Part shown: piece by piece, positions 43,250 to 49,996 of the stretch
Layout of the letters: each line of letters opens with the position of its first letter
How positions within the stretch are numbered: position 1 is the stretch's first letter
From: an uncultured Lachnospiraceae bacterium
GTDB taxonomy: Bacteria > Bacillota > Clostridia > Lachnospirales > Lachnospiraceae
NCBI GenBank assembly: GCA_947629385.1
Contig: CANRDO010000018.1
Span: forward strand, 1 to 56,947
Reading direction: 5' to 3'
Length of the DNA stretch: 56,947 nucleotides
Position numbers and translations under genes: made by a program
The notes under the pieces: model-generated
Told to the model about the DNA's origin: nothing
Database searches by the model: none
The model's input: the letters and a program-made list of their open reading frames with translations, nothing else

Positions 43250-43423
43250 ATGGCTTTAGCACAGGTGATGAATTCCAATAAAAAGCCACCACAAGAAACG
43301 CTTCATACAAAGGATAAAGCAGAAGCTTTTTTACTCAGAGAATTAGATAAAGCCATTGACGATATGGAAAATGGAAGAGTGCAAGAAATAGAAGACGCAT
43401 GGAAGGAGATAGACGCTGTATAA
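43250..43423 (+). CDS. Small putative antitoxin
   Basis: A 57-residue Lys/Glu-rich helical protein (KAEAFLLRELDKAIDDMENG, then QEIEDAWKEIDAV). I do not recognise a named antitoxin family. Its place, 9 bases upstream of a RelE/ParE-type toxin, together with its size and charge, makes it the likely antitoxin. Start ATG 43250, with GGCGAGGGA upstream. Codon use is AT-rich compared with neighbours, pointing to acquisition by transfer. Confidence 0.7.
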   Translation: MALAQVMNSNKKPPQETLHTKDKAEAFLLRELDKAIDDMENGRVQEIEDAWKEIDAV

Positions 43424-43432
43424 GAGTTTAGA

Positions 43433-43771
43433 ATGAAGGGGAAAAAGTATAAAGTGATGATTGCCGAGAGTGGTAAATCTGATGTGAAGGAAAAAAAGAA
43501 ATACATTTTGACATATTTTAAGTATAGGCAATACGCGGAGGCATTTTCACAAAGGATAAAAAAAGCGGTTAAGCAGCTTGATACTTTCCCAAGAGGATAT
43601 GATGTTACAGGATTCAGGTATCGGGGATATGATGTTTATATAAAACCAGACAATAACTATTTGCTATTTTATACAGTGAATGAAGAGACAAAAACTGTTA
43701 CGGTCTTGCGGATTTTGCAGGACGGGATGGACTGGAGATTGGTCATGGATCGATGGCTTCGTCAGATTTGA
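43433..43771 (+). CDS. RelE/ParE-family toxin
   Basis: A 112-residue toxin-like protein. The RelE/ParE fold is visible in the N-terminal KYKVMIAESGKSDVKEKKKYI, then helix YAEAFSQRIKKAVKQLDTFP, and the closing strands NYLLFYTVNEETKTVTVLRI followed by DWRLVMDR. It may cleave mRNA at the ribosome (RelE) or poison gyrase (ParE); the sequence alone does not decide. AT-rich, paired with the small gene upstream and apparently one operon. Confidence 0.85.
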   Translation: MKGKKYKVMIAESGKSDVKEKKKYILTYFKYRQYAEAFSQRIKKAVKQLDTFPRGYDVTGFRYRGYDVYIKPDNNYLLFYTVNEETKTVTVLRILQDGMDWRLVMDRWLRQI

Positions 43772-43872
43772 AATTCAGCCTGTTTATTTTGCAGAAACTC
43801 CCTGTGAGAAGAATTTGTTTTTGGCACAAACTAATGGTGCAACACAAATTCTTTACGAAGGGAGTTTTTCTT

Positions 43873-44322
43873 ATGCAGGAAAATCTTGCAATCGCATTTG
43901 TGCCGGTACAGGATTGGGGCGCGCTCTACGAGGCGGAGAAGGCGCTGTGTGTCGGCACGGTTTTTCAGGATTTGAATAAGCCGTTCTTTGCGGCGGCGGA
44001 CGAAGGGACGGACAATTACCACTGCGATGCGGCGGAATCCTCGCAGCAGCAGGAGAGGGAGCGCATGATGGCAAAAATTCAGGCGACCAGCTTTGTGCTT
44101 GACGATGTGCGCCTTTATCTGGACACGCACCCGGACGACAGGCAGGGGCTGACGCTTCTGAATGAAACGCTGGCGGAGCGAAAGAAGCTGCTGCTGGCGT
44201 ACACGGAGCAATTTTATCCGCTGACTGTGGACAGTATGGCGGATTTCTATGAGAAGGATCCTGCGCCGGAGTGCTATTGCTGGCAGAAAGGGCCGATGCC
44301 CTGGGAAGGAGCGTGTGTGTAA
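43873..44322 (+). CDS. CotJA-CotJB spore-coat proteins in one reading frame
   Basis: A 149-residue protein joining two normally separate coat proteins. Residues 1-42 are CotJA-like (AIAFVPVQDWGALYEAEKAL, GTVFQDLNKPFF). After a linker rich in Ser/Gln/Glu, residues 65-149 are CotJB-like (ATSFVLDDVRLYLDTHPDD, LAYTEQFYPLT, CYCWQKGPMPWEGACV). A Shine-Dalgarno GGAGAGGGAG and a tandem ATG at 44065/44068 lie at the junction in the same frame. CotJB could therefore also be made alone. The start ATG 43873 follows AAGGGAG. With the next gene this is the cotJ operon, whose products coat the spore in a manganese-catalase-like assembly. Confidence 0.85.
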   Translation: MQENLAIAFVPVQDWGALYEAEKALCVGTVFQDLNKPFFAAADEGTDNYHCDAAESSQQQERERMMAKIQATSFVLDDVRLYLDTHPDDRQGLTLLNETLAERKKLLLAYTEQFYPLTVDSMADFYEKDPAPECYCWQKGPMPWEGACV

Positions 44323-44940
44323 ATGTGGATCTATGAGAAGAGACTGCAGTATCCGGTGAAGATCACGAAGACCTGCCCGAAGACAGCGCAGCTGATCATC
44401 AGCCAGTACGGAGGGCCGGACGGCGAGCTCTCCGCGTCGATGCGCTATCTGGCGCAGCGCTACACGATGCCGCTGAAGACGGTGGGCGGCCTGCTCACGG
44501 ACATCGGCACGGAGGAACTCGGCCACATGGAGATCATCTGCGCGATGGTTTACCAGCTCACGAAGAACCTGACGCCGGAGGAGGCGAAGACGGCCGGTTT
44601 TGACGCCTACTATATCGACCACACCACAGCGCTCTGGCCTCAGGCTGCGGGCGGCGTGCCGTTCACCGCGAAGGAATTCCAGTCAAAGGGCGACGCGATC
44701 ACCGACCTGACCGAGGACCTGGCGGCGGAGCAGAAGGCGCGCACGGTCTATGAGAATCTATTGCGCGTTATCACAGATCCGGAGGTGCGCGAGCCGCTGA
44801 AGTTCCTGCGGACGAGGGAGATTGTGCATTTCCAGCGCTTTGGCGAGGCTCTGGAGCGGACGAAAGAGAAGCTCGACGCGAAGAACTACTATTTCTTCAA
44901 CCCGGAGTTCGACAAGCAGTTCGTGGATATCGCGAAGTGA
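44323..44940 (+). CDS. cotJC: Spore coat protein CotJC, manganese-catalase family
   Basis: A 205-residue protein of the dimanganese catalase (ferritin-like) family. The N-terminus WIYEKRLQYPVKI is a CotJC hallmark. Four-helix-bundle ligands are visible: Glu in GPDGELSASMRYL, GTEELGHMEII, AAEQKARTVYENLL and REIVHFQRFGEAL. It is part of the outer spore coat and may destroy hydrogen peroxide. It starts right after the stop of the CotJAB frame (no gap), so the two are co-translated. Confidence 0.93.
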   Translation: MWIYEKRLQYPVKITKTCPKTAQLIISQYGGPDGELSASMRYLAQRYTMPLKTVGGLLTDIGTEELGHMEIICAMVYQLTKNLTPEEAKTAGFDAYYIDHTTALWPQAAGGVPFTAKEFQSKGDAITDLTEDLAAEQKARTVYENLLRVITDPEVREPLKFLRTREIVHFQRFGEALERTKEKLDAKNYYFFNPEFDKQFVDIAK

Positions 44941-45054
44941 AAATCTTGCCCTGTCGGACGTGAAATCTGCGTTTGGCAGGGTATTTCAAGCTTGTCATTG
45001 GAGAGAAGGCATGTTAGAATCACAAAAGAAATACACCCGGCAGAGGGCGATAAA

Positions 45055-46908
45055 ATGGGGGAACGAAAAATGAGCGAAAGGATTGAGGCGCGTCTGAAAG
45101 CGCTGCGTTCTTTGATGAAGACGAAAGGAATCGACGCGTATCTGGTTCCGACGGACGATTTTCACGCGTCGGAGTACGTAGGCGATCATTTCAAGTGCAG
45201 GGAGTACATAACAGGCTTTACCGGGTCGGCCGGAACCGCGGTCGTGATGCAGGATATGGCCGGACTGTGGACGGACGGGCGCTATTTTATCCAGGCGGAG
45301 CAGCAGTTAGCGGGCAGCGGCGTGACCCTGTTTAAGATGGGCGAGCCGGAGGTGCCGACGGTGCACGAGTTTCTGGAAAAGCATCTGGGAGAAGGGCAGT
45401 GCCTTGGCTTTGACGGGCGGACAGTCAGCGCGAAGGAGGCCGAGGAGCTGGACGGAAAGCTCCGGGAAAAGGGAGTCCGGATTGACGACGCAGAGGATCT
45501 GGTCGGGGAGATCTGGACGGATCGCCCGGCGCTTTCCTGCGAGCCGGTGATCGAGCTGGGCGTGGAATGGACGGGACGTACGCGCGCGGAGAAGTGCGCG
45601 GATGTTCGGAAAAAGCTTCAGGAGAAAGACGCGGACGTTTTCCTGTTGACGTCGCTCGACGACATCGCCTGGCTGCTCAATATTCGCGGCGCGGATATCC
45701 ACTGCAATCCGGTTGTGCTCTCGTATCTTGCGATGACGCAGAAGGAGATTTTGCTCTTCGCGAATGAGAAGGCGTTCCCGGAGGAAGTGCGGCGCGCGCT
45801 GGAGTCGGACGGCGTGGCGCTGCGGCCGTATGATGAGGTTTATTCGTATGTCGCTTCCATTGAAAAGGAGTCTGACACTGATTCGGGTGATGCTGCGGTG
45901 CATCGTCATATTAAGGTACTGCTTTGCAGAAACGCGGTCAACAGCCGCCTTGTCAGCAGCATTCCGGCGAATGTGGAGATTCTGGACGAGGAGAACCCGA
46001 CACTGCTGCCGAAGGCGATCAAGAATCCGACCGAGGCCGCGAACGAGCGCGCCGCTCATGTAAAGGACGGAGTGGCGCTGATAAAGTTCATCTACTGGCT
46101 CAAGACAAATGTGGGGAAGATCCCGATGACGGAGCTGAGCGCGGAAGAACAGCTTTACAAATTCCGCGCCGCGCAGGAGCATTTCATGGGAAACAGTTTC
46201 GACCCGATCATCTCCTACGGGGCGCACGCTGCGATCGTCCACTACTCGGCGACGCCGGAGACCGATATACCGATCGAGCCTAAGGGACTCCTTCTCGCGG
46301 ACACGGGCGGACAGTACCTCGAGGGTACAACGGACGTCACGCGGACGATCGTCATGGGACCTCTGACAGACGAGGAGAAAAAGTATTTTACGCTCGTGCT
46401 GCGGGGCATGCTGAACCTGGCGGATGTGAAGTTCCGCTACGGCTGCACCGGACGCAATTTTGACTATATCGCGCGCGAACCGCTCTGGAGGATCGGGGAG
46501 GATTTCAACCACGGAACCGGACACGGAGTCGGCTATTTCCTGAACGTGCATGAGTCGCCGAACGGTTTCCGCTGGAAGAAAGTGCCGGAGCGCGAGGACG
46601 ACGTGGTGTTCGAGGAGGGCATGATCACGTCCGACGAGCCCGGCTATTACGCGGAGGGAAAATTCGGCATCCGTCACGAGAACCTGATCCTCTGCAAGAA
46701 GGCGGAGAAGACCGGGGCCGGGCAGTTTATGTGTTTTGAGCATCTGACGATGGCGCCGCTCGATCTCGACGGGATTGTGCCGGAGCAGATGACGGAGCAT
46801 GAGCGCGCGCTTCTGAACGCATACCACGCAAAGGTATACGAGACGATCGCCCCATATCTGGAGCCGGCGGAGCAGGAATGGCTTGCGCTGGCGACGAGGG
46901 CGATTTAG
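45055..46908 (+). CDS. M24 family Xaa-Pro aminopeptidase
   Basis: A 617-residue cytoplasmic metallopeptidase with the three-domain form of eukaryotic-type aminopeptidase P. Domains one and two are creatinase-like (KALRSLMKTKGIDAYLVPT, TDGRYFIQAEQQL; VFLLTSLDDIAWLLNIRG). The catalytic pita-bread domain (about 350-610) has metal ligands Asp in LADTGGQYLEGTTDVTRT, His in HGTGHGVGYFLNVHE, and Glu in SDEPGYYAEGKFGIRHEN. It removes N-terminal residues preceding proline. Start 45055 has GAGGG at good spacing; ATG 45070 (MSERIE) is nearly as good and fits homologue starts. Confidence 0.93.
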   Translation: MGERKMSERIEARLKALRSLMKTKGIDAYLVPTDDFHASEYVGDHFKCREYITGFTGSAGTAVVMQDMAGLWTDGRYFIQAEQQLAGSGVTLFKMGEPEVPTVHEFLEKHLGEGQCLGFDGRTVSAKEAEELDGKLREKGVRIDDAEDLVGEIWTDRPALSCEPVIELGVEWTGRTRAEKCADVRKKLQEKDADVFLLTSLDDIAWLLNIRGADIHCNPVVLSYLAMTQKEILLFANEKAFPEEVRRALESDGVALRPYDEVYSYVASIEKESDTDSGDAAVHRHIKVLLCRNAVNSRLVSSIPANVEILDEENPTLLPKAIKNPTEAANERAAHVKDGVALIKFIYWLKTNVGKIPMTELSAEEQLYKFRAAQEHFMGNSFDPIISYGAHAAIVHYSATPETDIPIEPKGLLLADTGGQYLEGTTDVTRTIVMGPLTDEEKKYFTLVLRGMLNLADVKFRYGCTGRNFDYIAREPLWRIGEDFNHGTGHGVGYFLNVHESPNGFRWKKVPEREDDVVFEEGMITSDEPGYYAEGKFGIRHENLILCKKAEKTGAGQFMCFEHLTMAPLDLDGIVPEQMTEHERALLNAYHAKVYETIAPYLEPAEQEWLALATRAI

Positions 46909-46928
46909 CATTTCTGTAATAAAGAACA

Positions 46929-46954
46929 GTGGGGAGTTTCGGCTTCCCGCTTTT
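46929..46954 (+). terminator. Terminator of the aminopeptidase gene
   Basis: Stem GTGGGGAG / CTTCCCGC with loop TTTCGG, followed by TTTT, 21 bases after the stop codon. Confidence 0.75.
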
Positions 46955-46993
46955 GCTGTAGGCAGATCCTGCGGCAATTTGCAGAGAAAAGAA

Positions 46994-47022
46994 TTGACAA
47001 AACAGGCGATTTTGCATAGACT
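46994..47022 (+). promoter_or_regulatory. Promoter of cysS
   Basis: TTGACA (46994-46999), 17-base spacer, TAGACT (47017-47022). Transcription is expected near 47028. Confidence 0.65.
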
Positions 47023-47026
47023 TGAA

Positions 47027-47081
47027 CTGCGGCGGTGATGGGGAACCAACAGGATAGTGCAAAGAAAAGATCCTGCCGCAG
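47027..47081 (+). promoter_or_regulatory. Structured 5' leader of cysS, unknown class
   Basis: CTGCGG (47027-47032) pairs with CCGCAG (47076-47081). Inside, CAGGAT (47050-47055) pairs with ATCCTG (47070-47075), and a small GGT/ACC hairpin may fill the rest. The fold begins at the predicted transcript start. It carries no T-box core and is too short for a T-box, which is the usual control of cysS in Clostridia. Confidence 0.45.
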
Positions 47082-47154
47082 AAGTTATGTATAGAAGATA
47101 AGGGAAATCCTGTGTAATGTTTTGCGAGCATAGTAGAAGAGAAGAGGGAAGCAG

Positions 47155-48561
47155 ATGAAGGTATTTAACACGCAGACCAGGCGCAAGGAAGAGTTCGAGC
47201 CGCTTGTGCCGGGCAAGGTGAGCATGTATGTGTGCGGCCCGACGGTCTACAATTTCATTCATATCGGAAACGCGCGGCCGATGATCGTGTTCGACACGGC
47301 CAGGCGCTATATGGAGCACAAGGGTTACGAGGTCAACTACGTCTCGAATTTCACGGACGTGGACGACAAGATCATCGCGAAGGCGATCGAGGAGGGCGTA
47401 ACGGCGCAGGAGATCTCCGAGCGCTACATCGCGGAGTGCAAGAAGGACATGGAGGGCATGAACGTGAAGCCCGCCACAACGCACCCGCTGGCGACGCAGG
47501 AGATCGGCGGGATGATCGAGATGATCCAGACGCTGATCGACAAGGGCTACGCTTACGATGTGGACGGCACGGTCTATTTCCGGACAAAGAAGTTCAAGGA
47601 ATACGGCAAGCTGTCGCACAAGAATCTTGACGACCTGCGCTCCGGCAACCGCTCCCTGCTCGTGACAGGCGAGGATCAGAAGGAGGATCCGCTCGACTTC
47701 GTGCTGTGGAAGCCGAAGAAGGAGGGCGAACCGTCGTGGCCGTCTCCGTGGAGCGACGGACGTCCTGGCTGGCACATCGAGTGCTCGGTCATGGCGAAGA
47801 AATACCTCGGCGAGGAGATCGACATCCACGCGGGCGGCGAGGATCTGATCTTCCCGCATCACGAGAACGAGATCGCGCAGAGTGAGTGCTGCAACGGAAA
47901 GCCTTTCGCGAAGTACTGGCTGCACAATGCGTTCCTGAATATCGACAACCGCAAGATGTCGAAGTCGCTCGGCAACTTCTTCACGGTGCGCGAGATCTCC
48001 GAGAAGTATGACCTGCAGGTGCTGCGCTTTTTCATGCTGAGCGCGCACTACCGCAGCCCGCTGAATTTCAGCGCGGAGCTGATGGAGGCGTCGGCGAACG
48101 GACTGGAGCGCATCCGCAACGCGGTGTCAAATCTCGGCTATCTGCTGGAGAACGCGGCGGATGACAGCATGACTGAGGAAGAGCAGAAGCGGCTCGATGA
48201 GGTCATGGCTTTTGAGACGAAGTTTGACGAGGCGATGGACGACGATTTCAACACGGCGGACGCGATCGCGGCAATCTTTGAGCTTGTCAAGTACGCAAAC
48301 AGCAACGTCTCTGCCGGAAATACGAAGGCGTTCATTCAGGCAGTGCGCGATGAGATCGTGAAGCTTTGCGATGTGCTCGGCATCATCGCAGAGGAGCAGC
48401 AGGAGCTTCTGGATGAGGAGATCGAAAAGCTGATCCAGGAGCGGCAGGAGGCACGCAAGGCAAAGAACTTCGCGCGCGCGGACGAGATCCGCAATCAGCT
48501 GCTCGAGCAGGGCATTACGCTTCTGGACACAAGAGAAGGAGTCAAATGGAAAAGAGCATAA
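47155..48561 (+). CDS. cysS: Cysteinyl-tRNA synthetase
   Basis: A 468-residue class I synthetase that charges tRNA-Cys. The class I signature is IHIGNARP (residue about 37), with the N-terminal zinc Cys in YVCGPTVYNF. Further zinc ligands are in WHIECSVM and HHENEIAQSE. The KMSKS loop is intact (NRKMSKSLGNF). The C-terminal anticodon-binding domain ends DTREGVKWKRA. Length fits the family. Starts at ATG 47155 behind AGAGGGAAG. The last 16 bases overlap mrnC. Confidence 0.96.
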   Translation: MKVFNTQTRRKEEFEPLVPGKVSMYVCGPTVYNFIHIGNARPMIVFDTARRYMEHKGYEVNYVSNFTDVDDKIIAKAIEEGVTAQEISERYIAECKKDMEGMNVKPATTHPLATQEIGGMIEMIQTLIDKGYAYDVDGTVYFRTKKFKEYGKLSHKNLDDLRSGNRSLLVTGEDQKEDPLDFVLWKPKKEGEPSWPSPWSDGRPGWHIECSVMAKKYLGEEIDIHAGGEDLIFPHHENEIAQSECCNGKPFAKYWLHNAFLNIDNRKMSKSLGNFFTVREISEKYDLQVLRFFMLSAHYRSPLNFSAELMEASANGLERIRNAVSNLGYLLENAADDSMTEEEQKRLDEVMAFETKFDEAMDDDFNTADAIAAIFELVKYANSNVSAGNTKAFIQAVRDEIVKLCDVLGIIAEEQQELLDEEIEKLIQERQEARKAKNFARADEIRNQLLEQGITLLDTREGVKWKRA

Positions 48562-48983
48562 AGTCATTTACGGAAAGCCTGGATGAAACATTCAGGCTTT
48601 CTGACAAGGATTGGAAAATGTATTCGCCGCTGACGCTCGCGTATATCGGGGATGCGGTCTACGAGCTGATCGTCCGGACGATTTACGTAAAGCAGGCGAA
48701 CTGCCAGACACAAAAGCTGCACCAGAAGGTGACGGCGTCTGTCAGCGCGCGGGCGCAGGCGAAGATTGCCGCCGCACTTCAGCCGTTTTTGACGGAGGAG
48801 GAGGCCGCGGTGTTTCGCCGCGGGCGCAACTCCAAGCCGTACACAAAGGCGAAAAATGCGAGCATGGAGGAGTACCTTGCCGCGACGGGTTTCGAGGCGC
48901 TCGTCGGATATCTCTATCTGACGCGGGAGTATGAGAGGCTGAACGAGTTGGTCGCGCGGGGATTGGAGGAGATTCCTATTTAG
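48546..48983 (+). CDS. mrnC: Mini-ribonuclease III
   Basis: A 145-residue RNase III-type enzyme lacking the double-stranded-RNA-binding domain, which matures 23S rRNA ends in Firmicutes. The RNase III motif is LAYIGDAVYELIVR with the acidic residues, and the second acidic site is in KNASMEEYLAATGFEALVGYLYL. It overlaps cysS by 16 bases; this cysS-mrnC-rlmB order is conserved in Firmicutes. Confidence 0.94.
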   Translation: MEKSIKSFTESLDETFRLSDKDWKMYSPLTLAYIGDAVYELIVRTIYVKQANCQTQKLHQKVTASVSARAQAKIAAALQPFLTEEEAAVFRRGRNSKPYTKAKNASMEEYLAATGFEALVGYLYLTREYERLNELVARGLEEIPI

Positions 48984-49039
48984 CATACATCGGACGGAAT
49001 CGCACGGTACCCTTCCTGGGTATTTCCCGGCAAAACCGC

Positions 49040-49071
49040 AATATCGGCTTTTAGAAGGGAAAGCCGATATT
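49040..49071 (+). other. Perfect 12-bp hairpin between mrnC and rlmB
   Basis: Arms AATATCGGCTTT and AAAGCCGATATT with an 8-base loop. No T run follows, so it is not a classic terminator. It may protect mRNA ends or mark a processing site. Confidence 0.6.
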
Positions 49072-49173
49072 GAACGGCTTTGTGCCGGAAAACACCCGGA
49101 AATCCCTGCGATTCCTGTTTATTAAATATTGAAATCCTATGAAAAAAATTAAAACTACATGTTGGAGGACATT

Positions 49174-49959
49174 ATGGAATATAAGGAGAAGAACAGATCG
49201 AAGGATGTCGGCGGCGAGGACGCGCGCGTCATCGAGGGCAGAAACGCAGTGCTTGAGGCGTTTCGCGCAGGGAAGACGATCGATCGTCTGCTGATCCAGG
49301 ATGGCTGTCAGGACGGCCCGATCCAGACGATCAAGCGTGAGGCGAGAAAGCACGATACGGTGATAGATTTCGTGATGAAGGAGCGCATGGATCAGATCTC
49401 TCCGACCGGGAAGCATCAGGGCGTGATCGCTTACACGGCGGCGTATGAGTATGCATCCGTAGAGGACATTCTCGCGGCGGCAAGAGAAAAGGGTGAGGAT
49501 CCGTTCCTGATCCTTCTGGATGATATCGAGGATCCGCACAACCTCGGCGCGATCATCCGCACGGCGAATCTGGCGGGCGCGCACGGCGTGATCATTCCGA
49601 AACGGCGGGCGGTCGGACTGACGGCGACGGTCGCACGAACCTCGGCGGGGGCGCTGAACTATACGCCGGTGGCGCGAGTGACAAATCTCGGGAACACGAT
49701 CGAGGAACTGAAAAAGGAGGGCATCTGGTTCGTCTGCGCAGATATGGACGCGGAGCCGATGTACCGCCAGAATCTGACCGGACCGATCGGTTTGGTGATC
49801 GGAAGCGAGGGCGAAGGTGTCAGCCGCCTCGTGCGTGAGAAGTGTGATTTTGCCGCGGCGATCCCGATGAAGGGCGACATTGATTCGCTGAACGCTTCCG
49901 TGGCTGCGGGCGTGCTGATGTACGAGATCGTGCGGCAGCGGATGAGCGTCGGGAAATGA
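49174..49959 (+). CDS. rlmB: 23S rRNA (guanosine-2'-O-)-methyltransferase RlmB-type (SpoU/TrmH family)
   Basis: A 261-residue RNA 2'-O-methyltransferase. The N-terminal substrate-binding domain starts at VIEGRNAVLEAFRAG. The SPOUT knot domain (about 105-255) has motif 1 LDDIEDPHNLGAIIRTANLAG, motif 2 GLVIGSEGEGVSRLV and motif 3 IPMKGDIDSLNASVAAGV. It uses SAM to methylate the conserved G of 23S rRNA. ATG 49174 is chosen because GGAGG sits 5 bases before it; the in-frame ATG 49159 precedes that site. Confidence 0.93.
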   Translation: MEYKEKNRSKDVGGEDARVIEGRNAVLEAFRAGKTIDRLLIQDGCQDGPIQTIKREARKHDTVIDFVMKERMDQISPTGKHQGVIAYTAAYEYASVEDILAAAREKGEDPFLILLDDIEDPHNLGAIIRTANLAGAHGVIIPKRRAVGLTATVARTSAGALNYTPVARVTNLGNTIEELKKEGIWFVCADMDAEPMYRQNLTGPIGLVIGSEGEGVSRLVREKCDFAAAIPMKGDIDSLNASVAAGVLMYEIVRQRMSVGK

Positions 49960-49996
49960 TGAGACAATATAGAAGAAACAGAGGAGCAGGAGCCAG

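Noticed and set aside
43772..43872. Sporulation (sigma-E/K) promoter before the cotJ operon
   Set aside because: No pair of boxes close enough to the consensus was found by eye.
47023..47154. T-box upstream of cysS
   Set aside because: No AGGGTGG-type core and the leader is too short; reported as an unknown structured leader.
45307..48048. A 913-codon open frame on the minus strand across the aminopeptidase and cysS genes
   Set aside because: It is antisense to two clear, conserved genes; the high GC of the third codon positions leaves the opposite strand open. Its translation is Arg/His/Leu-rich and has no motif.
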